A stretch of DNA of 64,000 nt from JAXDJJ01 sp034665745. GTDB taxonomy: Bacteria; Actinomycetota; CADDZG01; WHSQ01. The translations under genes and the position numbers were made by a program. Positions 44,746-53,493 of this stretch are shown piece by piece. The notes under the pieces were generated by a model, which made no database searches, was not told where the DNA came from, and worked only from the letters and a program-made list of their open reading frames with translations. The stretch spans positions 1 through 64,000 of the forward strand of contig JAXDJJ010000030.1 in NCBI GenBank assembly GCA_034665745.1. Direction: 5' to 3'. The number at the start of each line of letters is the position of its first letter. Positions within the stretch are counted from its first letter, which is position 1.

Positions 44746-46272
44746 ATGGCTACGGAGCCTCGCGAAAGGATGACTGGAGCCTCGGGCTCCACCCGAACAG
44801 TGACCCCTCTCGAAACCAGGGACCGCGCGCTGGCGCTTGCCTTCAAACAAGGTGAGCGTGAGGCATACGTCCAGATCTATGAACTACACCACAGCCGCGT
44901 CCTCAACCTGTGCAAACGGATGCTTGGCAATACCCACGATGCAGAGGAAGCGACCCAGGAAGTATTCCTGCGCGTGTTCCAAGGTCTCCAGCGGTTCAAC
45001 GGGCGCTACTTACTAGGTGCGTGGATCCTTCGGATCGCGACGAACGTCTGCCTTGACTCCCTTCGTTCCCGCGGGCGCCGACCTATGTCCGTTGAGCTCG
45101 ATGAGTGCATGGATACGACCATTGACGACGAAGCCGACCCCCAGGTACGCCTGTTGAGGAGCTCGGAGGGTTCTCGGGTGCGCAGGACGCTAAAACGATT
45201 GCCTCCCATGCACCGGGCGGCCCTCGTTCTCAGGGACCTTGAAGGGCTCTCCTATGACGAGATCGCGGTCGTCCTCGGAATCACATCGCCCCAAGTTAAG
45301 GCGTTGATCCACCGCGCGCGTCAGGGATTCAAGCGCTCTTGGCCTAGCCATCTTGCTGAGATCTTGGTGCCGGCTCGCCTGCTGCATCGTTTGCGAGCTG
45401 CGGAAAGCGTGACCCACGAAGCGAGCCAGGTCGGTCAACTCGCCTCGAATGCAGCACCCTACGCGGCGTCGTGCTCCACGTTCATCCAACAATGCGGTGC
45501 TTTCGCTACAGAGCGAGCGGCTGCAGTGGTGGCGGTTTTCATAGTGGGAGCTAGTGCCGTGGTTCCGCTGGCGAATGCATCCGATCCTCAACCGAAACCT
45601 TCCGCTTCCTCGACAGTTGTCCAGAAGGTGGTCGTTCAAGCCAAGAGGATCGAACGGCACAGAGTGCGGCGGGTGGCGGAGGCGCCGGACTCGTCACCGT
45701 CGGTCCCAACAACGGAACCGACCCCCGCGCCGCCCCCCCAACCTGATCCCACTCCCACATCTGCCCCCGACACGGAACCATCTCCCGCAGGTTCACCCAT
45801 CACGCCCACCGAGCCAGAGGGGTTGACGGTGGGCTTCGCCGCAGGGATCGGACCGGGGTACGCGTGCTCCTGTGCTGGGCAGGAAGCAGAAGAGCTCTCG
45901 TCCTCACTTGGACTAACCGCTGGAGGACTCCAGAACTTCAACCAGTCTCTAGAAGGTTCCGCCTCGGTCGACGGCATCGTCACCTACGGGCTTGCGATCA
46001 CGCACTCTGGTGATCCCAGCCATCACACCGCGGTCTTCCACCTTTCGACCGCAGAGGGCGCGTATCGATATGACGCGTCTGGGTCGTTCCTGGAGGCTCA
46101 GCAAACGGCGTGGGGAGGGGTGGCCTACACGTACGCAGGCACGTATGCGTTGACCGGATACCCGTCGCGCGACGAGGATGTTCCAAAAGCTGGAAGTTAT
46201 CGCGCGACGGTGATCTTCTCCACGGCGAGCCACCGTATAGTCGCGGTCAGCTTCACCTTGAACGAAAGCTGA
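44746..46272 (+). CDS. ECF sigma factor fused to a transmembrane segment and extracellular domain
   Basis: A 508-residue protein. Residues about 30-105 are sigma region 2 (EREAYVQIYELHHSRVLNLC, DAEEATQEVFLRVF, WILRIATNVCLDSLRSR) and about 146-200 are region 4 (LKRLPPMHRAALVLRDLEGLSYDEIA, SPQVKALIHRARQGFKR). A hydrophobic segment follows near 258-276 (AAAVVAVFIVGASAVVPLA), then a Pro/Thr-rich linker and a C-terminal domain of about 145 residues with two cysteines (YACSCAGQ), expected outside the cell. The sigma part would be tethered to the membrane and perhaps freed by proteolysis. The large secreted RTX-like protein is encoded next. ATG 44746 was chosen; ATG 44770 and TTG 44704 are alternatives. 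Confidence 0.85.
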   Translation: MATEPRERMTGASGSTRTVTPLETRDRALALAFKQGEREAYVQIYELHHSRVLNLCKRMLGNTHDAEEATQEVFLRVFQGLQRFNGRYLLGAWILRIATNVCLDSLRSRGRRPMSVELDECMDTTIDDEADPQVRLLRSSEGSRVRRTLKRLPPMHRAALVLRDLEGLSYDEIAVVLGITSPQVKALIHRARQGFKRSWPSHLAEILVPARLLHRLRAAESVTHEASQVGQLASNAAPYAASCSTFIQQCGAFATERAAAVVAVFIVGASAVVPLANASDPQPKPSASSTVVQKVVVQAKRIERHRVRRVAEAPDSSPSVPTTEPTPAPPPQPDPTPTSAPDTEPSPAGSPITPTEPEGLTVGFAAGIGPGYACSCAGQEAEELSSSLGLTAGGLQNFNQSLEGSASVDGIVTYGLAITHSGDPSHHTAVFHLSTAEGAYRYDASGSFLEAQQTAWGGVAYTYAGTYALTGYPSRDEDVPKAGSYRATVIFSTASHRIVAVSFTLNES

Positions 46273-46382
46273 ACAAGCTCCGGCCATTCTTGACACTAGG
46301 CTCGTGGTCTTAGACCATCCCCCTGTGGCGCGGTGTTGTTGCATGAATGCGCGTTGTGCCGGAAATGCGTAGTCTTGGGCGA
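46273..46382. other. Non-coding start of the 339-base gap after the sigma-factor gene
   Basis: No gene or convincing factor-independent terminator was seen in this part. The gap continues with a candidate ECF-type promoter (46383-46407) and a long leader ending at 46611, both listed separately. Confidence 0.4.
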
Positions 46383-46407
46383 GCAACTTTTCGTTTCAGG
46401 CTTCGTT
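46383..46407 (+). promoter_or_regulatory. Candidate ECF-type promoter of RTX-like protein gene
   Basis: GCAAC (46383-46387, in GAGCAACTTTT) and CGTT (46404-46407) are separated by 16 bases. Very similar pairs occur before two homologous secreted-protein genes. It would leave a leader of about 190 bases before the ATG at 46612. Assigned by comparison of the sites, not by experiment. Confidence 0.45.
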
Positions 46408-46578
46408 GTTTAGTACTAGGTGGGCGGGGCAACCTGTCTGCTCGCAAGCTCAATAGGTGCCAGTACGAAGTTCGAAAGGGGGAAAGCCGAGACCGGACGG
46501 CGAGATCGAGTGATAGAAGTTAGGCCATGACGGGGGCCGGTTCCCGTTCGCAATTCTGTTTGCAGTAAGAGCAATATC

Positions 46579-46607
46579 AGGTGTAGTGCAATACCTCTGA
46601 AAGGGGT
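46579..46607 (+). promoter_or_regulatory. Alternative hairpins masking the ribosome site of the RTX-like gene
   Basis: Two short hairpins share one strand. AGGTGT (46579-46584) can pair with ATACCT (46591-46596). Alternatively ACCTC (46593-46597) can pair with GGGGT (46603-46607), which contains the Shine-Dalgarno of ATG 46612. The pairings exclude each other, so the leader could switch translation. Stems are only five to six pairs; no known riboswitch class was matched upstream. Confidence 0.35.
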
Positions 46608-46611
46608 GGAA

Positions 46612-49140
46612 ATGGATAGACGCTTTACAAGCGCAATGTTGACCGTAGTCATGGTCTTCTCGCTTATGGGCTTGTCTGTACTCGCGGCACCGCTCGCGAG
46701 CGCACAGGCGGCAACTCCCGCAACTGGTAGGAGCTTCATGCCGGTGGAGACGAACACGGCATCCGCGCCAGTCGGGTACATGGACAAGAACCAGCTCGGT
46801 GATGGTGCCGATGGAGTCGACTCCACGGCGCACTTGACCGGTGTTGGTGACGCCAACGCAACCACCGCCGCGTGGTACGTCTGCGCCAACAACGGTGCGG
46901 CAACACCGACAGCGGCGGACTGTGCCTCGATCGGTTCTGACACGACGCCCACCACTCGCACGCCTACGTCGAACGGTTCCACTGTGACGAACACGGCGTT
47001 CGACTTCAGCTGGGACATCCCCTCGACCTTCGACGAGGACATCGTCGATATCGCCGTTGTGTTCTGTAATGGAGCGCAGCCATCGGTGGGGCAGCTCACG
47101 AGCACCAGCACCAACTGCTCGGTCAACCGTCAGCGCGCGGTTTACCTCGATGACTCGGCGACGGTCAATGGATCGGCCCCCGGTCTCGGTCAGAATGGTC
47201 AGTCCATCCCGACCGGCGAGATCATGGGCTTCTGTGTGCAGACCGGCCGTGCTGGTCTTCTGCCAGGGACCCACACGAACGACTGTTTCGCTACGAGCAC
47301 GGGCTTCACGGCAGATGGGAATGGTGGCGTCACGCCGCAGACCTATGTGCTCACCTTCCGTACGAGCTCGGATGTAACTGGAGCAGCGGTGTGCATCGAC
47401 AATGGCGCAAACAGCGCTGCGACACCTTCCGCATGTGACCAGACGGCTACGGCGGTACCGGTTGCTTCTCCGAGTGGTAGCGGTTACGTGGAGTGGAACG
47501 CGACTCCTACTGCTGTCACCGCGGGTGACTACGACCTCGGGATCGCTGTAGATGGCACCGAGCGCAATGGCGCTGCCTCCCCCAGCACGCGTAGTGGAGG
47601 AGCTGCAGGCGAATGTCAGGGTGGTACGGCAGTCGTGCTTCCTGGCGACTACTGCATCGCCGACGACCACTACAAGGTCGCTCAGGCTCCCGCCGGTACC
47701 GGAACTGGTTCCGGAACTGGTGCAACCGCCTCGTTGACGTTCAACGCGCCGACCTCGTCTTGTTCGAGTCAGGACGACGATGAGTACCAGCGCAATGGTT
47801 CTTCTGAAGTGGTCACAGGTTGTTTGGTGGATCAGTTCGGTCAGCCACTTCGCTTCGCTCCGATCTTCTTCGCATCTACCGGTGTGGGGAACATCACGAG
47901 CTGCACGAACGGAACAACGGCTGGTACGACCACACCGACCGGAACGCGTCCGACCGGTTGTTCCGCCACCACCAACGGTGATGGTGTTGCAACTGCAACC
48001 GCACAGAACCTGGCCACCCCCGCGACGAACAACGAGGGGACGCCTGGTGACCAGATCATCACGTTCTGTGCAGATGACGACACGAACGGTTGTACCGACG
48101 AGACGGTCAAGGACACGGTCACGCTGCATTGGGTTGGGCTACCCGACCACGTGCACTTGGTGGTTGAGGGGACCGGCGACGCTGCGGATCCTTGCCACAC
48201 AGGTGACCAGTTCACGACGCTCAACGTCGGAGACTCGGAAACACTGCTGGCGTGTACGTTCAACCTGGACGACAAGGCGGCTCCGACCGTCATGACGGGC
48301 GAGGCTGCCAGCGTGTGGACCCTGCGCTGGACCAACGGCGCTGCGTCCACAGTCGCATTCGGCAGCAACCCGCCGAGTGAGACCGGCACCAACGCTCAGG
48401 CGACGCTGGACATCCTGGCTGTCGATCAAGGCAGCGCAGTCATCACCGTTGAGATTTACAACAACGGAACCGCAACGGGTGACACGTCCTCAGTCACGGT
48501 CACTGTCAGTGGTGGCGGTGGCACGCAGTGCAACGACGGCGAGGACAACGATGGTGATGGCGACATCGACTTCCCGAACGACCAGGGATGCACGTCGATC
48601 AACGACAACACCGAGGACAGCGAAGGTCCGCACGGTGGTGGCGGCACAGCTGGCACCGCTTGTGAGGACAAAGAGAATGACCCGAACGTGATCGTTGGTA
48701 CGTCGGGTGCTGACGTCCTCCAGGGCACGGCTAACCGTGACATCATCTGCGGCCTCGGTGGCGCAGACGTCATCAGCGCTCGTGCAGGTAACGACCTTGC
48801 ACAGGGCAACGGTGGCGCCGACACTGTCGGTGGTGGAGGCGGTAAGGACAACATCACCGGTAACGGTGGCCGTGACAACGTGTCCGGTAACAAGGGCAAC
48901 GACGCGGTCAAGGGCGCCGGTGGCGGCGACACCCTCAAGGGCAACGGCGGTATCGACTCCATCACTGGTGGAGCAGGTGCTGACTCGCTCCAGGGTGGCG
49001 ACGGCGAGGACGTCCTCAAGGGCGGCGGCGGCGACGACACCCTCCGGGGTGGCGCCGGTGACGACGCTCTGAACGGTGGATCGGGTACAGACCAGTGCTT
49101 CGGTAATGCTGGTAGTGACTCGGTCACTGGTTGCGAGTAA
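46612..49140 (+). CDS. Large secreted protein with RTX-like glycine/aspartate repeats
   Basis: An 842-residue exported protein. The signal peptide covers about 1-34 (TVVMVFSLMGLSVLAAPLASA). The body consists of Thr/Asn/Gly-rich beta-type domains with paired cysteines, including DIVDIAVVFCNGAQPS, RFAPIFFASTGVGNITSC and HVHLVVEGTGDA. A CNDGEDNDGDGDIDFPNDQGC segment resembles a calcium-binding loop. From about residue 695 to the end there are nonapeptide-like repeats (GGADVISARAGNDLAQGNGGADT, GGDGEDVLKGGGGDDTLRG) of the hemolysin-type calcium-binding class, ending SVTGCE. ATG 46612 with GGGG site is preferred to GTG 46606. The repeat tail is shared with the protein at 58.5 kb. Confidence 0.85.
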   Translation: MDRRFTSAMLTVVMVFSLMGLSVLAAPLASAQAATPATGRSFMPVETNTASAPVGYMDKNQLGDGADGVDSTAHLTGVGDANATTAAWYVCANNGAATPTAADCASIGSDTTPTTRTPTSNGSTVTNTAFDFSWDIPSTFDEDIVDIAVVFCNGAQPSVGQLTSTSTNCSVNRQRAVYLDDSATVNGSAPGLGQNGQSIPTGEIMGFCVQTGRAGLLPGTHTNDCFATSTGFTADGNGGVTPQTYVLTFRTSSDVTGAAVCIDNGANSAATPSACDQTATAVPVASPSGSGYVEWNATPTAVTAGDYDLGIAVDGTERNGAASPSTRSGGAAGECQGGTAVVLPGDYCIADDHYKVAQAPAGTGTGSGTGATASLTFNAPTSSCSSQDDDEYQRNGSSEVVTGCLVDQFGQPLRFAPIFFASTGVGNITSCTNGTTAGTTTPTGTRPTGCSATTNGDGVATATAQNLATPATNNEGTPGDQIITFCADDDTNGCTDETVKDTVTLHWVGLPDHVHLVVEGTGDAADPCHTGDQFTTLNVGDSETLLACTFNLDDKAAPTVMTGEAASVWTLRWTNGAASTVAFGSNPPSETGTNAQATLDILAVDQGSAVITVEIYNNGTATGDTSSVTVTVSGGGGTQCNDGEDNDGDGDIDFPNDQGCTSINDNTEDSEGPHGGGGTAGTACEDKENDPNVIVGTSGADVLQGTANRDIICGLGGADVISARAGNDLAQGNGGADTVGGGGGKDNITGNGGRDNVSGNKGNDAVKGAGGGDTLKGNGGIDSITGGAGADSLQGGDGEDVLKGGGGDDTLRGGAGDDALNGGSGTDQCFGNAGSDSVTGCE

Positions 49141-49189
49141 CTAGCTAGAAAGCTCCTGCCCCCTCGGGGGTAAGCCAAGGAGTCAAGGA

Positions 49190-49219
49190 GGGCCGGCCCG
49201 AAAGGGCCGGCCCTTCTTC
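49190..49219 (+). terminator. Factor-independent terminator after RTX-like gene
   Basis: GGGCCGGCCC (49190-49199), loop GAAA, GGGCCGGCCC (49204-49213), then TTCTTCTTT. This is a perfect ten-pair stem with a stable tetraloop and a pyrimidine-rich tail, ending the transcript of the large secreted protein. Confidence 0.9.
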
Positions 49220-49287
49220 TTTGTCTGCTTGCCTTCGTCGGTTGCGTATGGCGGCGACCGTTCACCTTTGTCTACGGTGGTCCTACT

Positions 49288-51093
49288 TTGCGAAGTCGCT
49301 CCCGACTCGTGCGGCTGCTGGTATCGCCGCTGACTTTCGTAGCGTTGCTATCGGCTGCGCTGCCTTCCGCTGCCCAAGAGGCAGAGCACAATCGCTCGAG
49401 TGCTCACTTCACCATCACGTGGAGTGAAGACCCCTCTGATCCGTCGATGCCCGATCTGACCGACGCCAACGCCGATGGCGCACCCGACGCGATCGAGAAG
49501 TTGCTTGAGATATTCGAAGCTGCTCGCTCGTTCCAGATCGACGTCCTTGGCCTGAGACCGCCACCGAACGACAATGACTACCCGTTGTACGTGAATCCTG
49601 GCGCCGCCACTTTGGCTTTACCCGGCGAAGGAACCTCGCGGCCGTCGTACATCCTGGTGCGTCCGAACCTGGTGCAGGAAGGCTGGACGGTTTCGGAGAT
49701 GCGGACATTCGCCGCGCATGAGTACGCGCACGCGATCCAGTTCGGGTACGACTATCACGAAGATGACTGGATCATGGAGGCCTCCGCGACGTGGATGGAG
49801 GGCGCATTCAATGGTGAGGCGCGTCCCAATCTTGGCGCGTTGCCCTACTTCCTTCCCTTTCCACGGCAGGGGCTCACGACGGTCAGCGAAGCCCACGAGT
49901 ACGGCGCATTCCTGTTCGTGCAGTTCCTCATCGAGCGCTATGCCGATGGTGACTCGGCCTTCATGCGAACGCTGTGGGAGACGCTCGAACCTTCGAATGT
50001 CTCGTCCTTGGTCGGGATCGAGAGCATTCTCAGCTCGAAGGGCGTCACGATCTATGACATGTGGCGCGAGTTCATGTTGTGGAACTGGCGACTCGGCAAG
50101 TATGAGCAGGGTCGTGCCTATCGCAAGGCGGTGGCGGGGTTGTGGCCCCTCCCCCTGCACACGACTGACGTGGTGGATGAATCGTGCCGGCTCTCGACCG
50201 ATGGGGGATCTCCCTACACGCTGCCTGCACTGAGCGGTGACTACGCCAGGTTGCAGTTCATCGGTGCGCGCCCGAAGATTGGTGTCCTTCGCCTGGCGGG
50301 TCCGCCGGCGACAACTGCCACGGCGATCGTCACCTCGCCTGAAGAAGTAGTGGAAACACCTCTGACGTTCGACAGCGAAGGGATCGCAACATTCCCTGGC
50401 TTCTTCGGAAGAAGAGGCATCACGAAGATTTTGCTGGCGCTGGGAAACGGGTCGGTGACCCCACAATCGATCTCGGTTGTCTATTCGGTCGTATTGGATG
50501 GTGCGTCTTCCACGACCGCGTCGGCTCCTTCAGGCCCGGCGTCAACGACCTTTGGATCCGCGACGGGACTGTTTGGCTCGGTGACTTGTGGCGGTAACCG
50601 TGCCCCCTCCGTCGCGCTGAAACTGATCGAAGTTGATAAGGCAACCGGTACTCGCACAGAGCTTCCTCTTACTACTGACTTTGGAGGGAGCTGGGGTGCA
50701 CTGATCGCCCCGCAATCGAAATCGACCTACTGGGTCGAGGTGGACGATCCTTGGATCTCGGATGCAACCTCCCCCACAACAACCATCTCGGTGAATGTGT
50801 TTGTGGAAATGACGGTGCAGGCTGAATACGTTGCGCTAGGATCTCCGGCTCGCCTTGACGGAGGCGTGTTTCCCGCACACAACCGAGCTGTCGTGCAGTT
50901 CGAGTTCAGGCGTCCAGGTGGTCTGTGGAGACCTGGTCCGGTTGTACGCACCGATACATCAGGCAACTACTCCGGGGACATCGTGTTTCCGCGCAAGGGA
51001 GTGTGGGAGGTTCGCGCGCGCGTCACGGATACCGGTGACGATGACCACCTTCCGAACCTCAGCGTTGCCCGAACTGTGGTCGTGGAGCCTTAG
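49288..51093 (+). CDS. Secreted HExxH metallopeptidase-like protein
   Basis: A 601-residue protein starting with TTG. The signal peptide ends near SAAQ (about 30). A calcium-loop-like DLTDANADGAPD follows. The zinc site is AAHEYAHAIQFGYD with a downstream glutamate in WIMEASATWMEGA, the gluzincin arrangement (HExxH then E). This matches the MXAN_6640-type group of secreted putative peptidases. The C-terminal half contains beta-rich domains (PARLDGGVFPAHNRAVVQFEFRRPGG, SGDIVFPRKGVWEVRARV), the last like an Ig/PKD surface module. It lies behind the terminator of the RTX-like gene and ends convergently with a TolB-like gene, overlapping by four bases. Confidence 0.82.
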   Translation: MRSRSRLVRLLVSPLTFVALLSAALPSAAQEAEHNRSSAHFTITWSEDPSDPSMPDLTDANADGAPDAIEKLLEIFEAARSFQIDVLGLRPPPNDNDYPLYVNPGAATLALPGEGTSRPSYILVRPNLVQEGWTVSEMRTFAAHEYAHAIQFGYDYHEDDWIMEASATWMEGAFNGEARPNLGALPYFLPFPRQGLTTVSEAHEYGAFLFVQFLIERYADGDSAFMRTLWETLEPSNVSSLVGIESILSSKGVTIYDMWREFMLWNWRLGKYEQGRAYRKAVAGLWPLPLHTTDVVDESCRLSTDGGSPYTLPALSGDYARLQFIGARPKIGVLRLAGPPATTATAIVTSPEEVVETPLTFDSEGIATFPGFFGRRGITKILLALGNGSVTPQSISVVYSVVLDGASSTTASAPSGPASTTFGSATGLFGSVTCGGNRAPSVALKLIEVDKATGTRTELPLTTDFGGSWGALIAPQSKSTYWVEVDDPWISDATSPTTTISVNVFVEMTVQAEYVALGSPARLDGGVFPAHNRAVVQFEFRRPGGLWRPGPVVRTDTSGNYSGDIVFPRKGVWEVRARVTDTGDDDHLPNLSVARTVVVEP

Positions 51094-52139
51094 CGCAGCG
51101 CCAGGAGTCCTGGGGAGCCCGTGAGGGGAAACCCGTCGCAGACTAAAGTCTGCACCAGGCAAACGACTGCTTCGTTTCCCTGTAGGTAAGCGATCGTCGA
51201 TGAGTCCGCAGACCAAACTAGATCCGATCCCGATGACTTCGCGTCAAGCACTCGGGCCTCGCCGCTAGTTACGTCGATGAGAGAAAGCACATCCGCCATT
51301 GCGAAGATGGTTGTGCCGTCCGGCGACCAAGTGGCTTCTGTGATGGATCCCGCTTTCACTTCAACGACATCCTGTACGGTCGAATCGATGATTGCCGGGC
51401 CAGATTCCGTGTCGACCAGGAAGCTCGCATCTGATGGCGACATCGCGATGATGTCTTTGGCTTTCACGGGCACAACTTCCAGCCTCTCGCTGGTTGCACC
51501 TTCGTAGCCGACGTTGACGGCGCCACTCTCGTCGGAAGCAGCTACCAGCCGATCTGCGCCGGTCCACCCCAGCAGTTTCCACGCGCCGCCCCCGATGGCA
51601 ACGCCGGACTCATCGTCGGCGGGGGCGTAGATGACCACGCGTTCACCCTCCGTGCAGCCTTGGCCCTTCGGATCTTCTGTGGCCAGACCGGCATCGACGT
51701 CCATCGGACAGATCAGGTAGCCGTCTGCGGGCGCCACGGCGGCCACCTTGGTGCCATCTGGAGACCATCGGGGTGAGTAGCCGATGCCGAGTTCCTCACT
51801 CGATCCACTCTCGACCTCGCCGAAGACGATCTGCGTTGGCTTGATCTTCGGGTCTGGGTCTCTGAGTTTCGGCTTGCCATCCGTTGCCGCCCATTGCGTC
51901 CCATCGATCGAGACATCGAAGTCGAGTGTCGGCATCGATGCACCCTTGCTCACGTCGCCGGTGGCGAGGTCGTAGATGTAGAGCTGTGATCCGTCGGCAT
52001 AGATCAGCTCGGTCGGCCCGGATGCCTCAGCGGAGCTCGACGGGGTCGGCATCACTCGTGGTTCATCGGAGTCGCGGGTTAGGAGCAGCACGATGGCAGC
52101 TACGACCACCAGCGCGAGTGAGATAGCGAGGCGTTTCAT
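51090..52139 (-). CDS. Membrane-anchored TolB-like beta-propeller protein
   Basis: A 349-residue protein with an N-terminal hydrophobic anchor (AISLALVVVAAIVLLL), a Ser/Pro linker, and repeated WD40/TolB-like blades (YSPRWSPDGTKVAAVAP, EATWSPDGTTIFAMADV, DLVWSADSSTIAYLQ). The blades suggest a six- or seven-bladed propeller outside the membrane. It is similar in plan and in its last two blades to the lipoprotein at 53494-54489, on the other side of the UDP-glucose dehydrogenase gene. No catalytic residues are apparent; a binding or scaffold role is likely. Confidence 0.75.
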   Translation of the reverse strand: MKRLAISLALVVVAAIVLLLTRDSDEPRVMPTPSSSAEASGPTELIYADGSQLYIYDLATGDVSKGASMPTLDFDVSIDGTQWAATDGKPKLRDPDPKIKPTQIVFGEVESGSSEELGIGYSPRWSPDGTKVAAVAPADGYLICPMDVDAGLATEDPKGQGCTEGERVVIYAPADDESGVAIGGGAWKLLGWTGADRLVAASDESGAVNVGYEGATSERLEVVPVKAKDIIAMSPSDASFLVDTESGPAIIDSTVQDVVEVKAGSITEATWSPDGTTIFAMADVLSLIDVTSGEARVLDAKSSGSDLVWSADSSTIAYLQGNEAVVCLVQTLVCDGFPLTGSPGLLALR

Positions 52140-52164
52140 CGGGCGATGTTAAAGGTGGTTGGAG

Positions 52165-53475
52165 CTACGGTACGACCGGCGGCCGCCCCGTCGGGATGTA
52201 CGTGAATCCTGTTCCCGCCATCTGCGATGGGTCGAAGACATTCCTGCCGTCAACGATCACCGGTTCGGCCATGACTTGCTTGAGGCGCGGCAGGTCCAAG
52301 TCGGCAATCTCGGGCCATTCGGTGGTGATGACGACGCAGTGCGCGCCGGTCGCGGCATCGAATGGATCTTCAACGACCTCGAGCTCGGGCATCTCCGCTT
52401 TCGCATTCGGGCCTGCCTGGGGGTCGTAGCCGACAATGACCGCTCCCTTGTCTAGCAGCAGGCGTGCAAGTGCCAGCGCCGGCGACAGACGCACGTCATC
52501 GGTAGCGGGCTTGAAGGCGAGGCCGAACAATGCGACGCGTTTCCCGTCGAGGTTCCACAAGACGTCCTCGACCTTCTTGGCAGCAGCGGCAACCGCTTCG
52601 TCATTGATATTTGCCACTTCTCGCAGCAGGGGGAACTCGTATCCGAGGCTTTGTGCCAAACGTTCGAACGCTTGAAGGTCTTTGGGGAAGCAGTAACCGC
52701 CATAGCCGATCCCAGCGTTGAGGAATTGAGGGCCGATGCGCTTGTCGGTTCCCATCACCTCGGTGACCTTCACGACATCTCCACCCGATGCTTCGCATAG
52801 ACGCGCAAGCGCGTTCGCGAACGAGATCTTCATCGACAGGAACGCGTTGCATGCATGCTTCGATATCTCTGCCGTCGTTATGTCGGTCTCGAGCAGTAGG
52901 TGACCTTTGGCGGTCAATGGCTCATAGACGCGACGCAACACGTCGAACGCGAAGTCAGAATCGGCCCCGACGAGGATCCGCTCGGGGCTCATCGAGTCCT
53001 CGACGCCTTTTCCTTCGCGGAGGAACTCCGGGTTGGAAGCGACTTCGAGCTGCAGATCTGGCCGCTGCCTCTTCAATGTGGTCTGCAAGCGGTTAGAGGT
53101 GCCGGCCGGAACCGTCGACTTCTCTACGACGACGAGCCTCTGGTTGGCGTGTTTCGCAACGTCGCGGGCAGCGGCCTCGACGGCTGCGAGGTTGGCCTCA
53201 CCGCTGGCCTTCGGCGGCGTGCCCACACAGATGAAGACGACCTCTGAATCCTTGACCGCATCGGCCATCTCGGTCGAGAAGATGAGGTGACCCGACGCGG
53301 TCCCCTTGGCCACCAGTTCGTCCAAGCCAGGCTCGAAGAACGGACTCTGGCCGTTGCGCAACTTGTCGATCTTCTCTTGGTCGTTGTCGATCCCAACGAC
53401 GTCGTGACCCAGAGCTGCGAACGTAGCGCAGCTGACGAGGCCCACGTGGCCGGTACCGACCACTCCTATCTTCAT
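52165..53475 (-). CDS. ugd: UDP-glucose 6-dehydrogenase
   Basis: NAD-dependent oxidation of UDP-glucose to UDP-glucuronate, a precursor for acidic polysaccharides. The 436-residue length fits. The Rossmann motif is GTGHVGLVSCATFAALGH (7-24), the central block FLREGKGVEDSMSPERILVG, the catalytic cysteine in GYGGYCFPKDLQA (usually GGSCFPKD), and the C-terminal domain carries ALFGLAFKPATDDVR. It is flanked by two TolB-like paralogues on the same strand, with gaps of 25 and 18 bases, so all three probably form an operon. Confidence 0.92.
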   Translation of the reverse strand: MKIGVVGTGHVGLVSCATFAALGHDVVGIDNDQEKIDKLRNGQSPFFEPGLDELVAKGTASGHLIFSTEMADAVKDSEVVFICVGTPPKASGEANLAAVEAAARDVAKHANQRLVVVEKSTVPAGTSNRLQTTLKRQRPDLQLEVASNPEFLREGKGVEDSMSPERILVGADSDFAFDVLRRVYEPLTAKGHLLLETDITTAEISKHACNAFLSMKISFANALARLCEASGGDVVKVTEVMGTDKRIGPQFLNAGIGYGGYCFPKDLQAFERLAQSLGYEFPLLREVANINDEAVAAAAKKVEDVLWNLDGKRVALFGLAFKPATDDVRLSPALALARLLLDKGAVIVGYDPQAGPNAKAEMPELEVVEDPFDAATGAHCVVITTEWPEIADLDLPRLKQVMAEPVIVDGRNVFDPSQMAGTGFTYIPTGRPPVVP

Positions 53476-53493
53476 TGCCCCATCATCGCGTGA

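Noticed and set aside
46450..48129. Long open frame of 559 codons on the minus strand
   Set aside because: It lies antisense to the secreted RTX-like gene, is rich in Arg/Gly/Thr low-complexity sequence, and has no recognisable domain. GC-rich coding DNA produces such frames.
48690..49137. DNA tandem repeat or CRISPR-like array
   Set aside because: The periodicity comes from nine-residue glycine/aspartate protein repeats in frame; units differ at the DNA level and there are no spacers.
49251..49263. Further ECF-type promoter before the HExxH gene
   Set aside because: GCGACCGTT resembles the -10 side of the 56036 site, but no GCAAC-like block lies 16-17 bases upstream.
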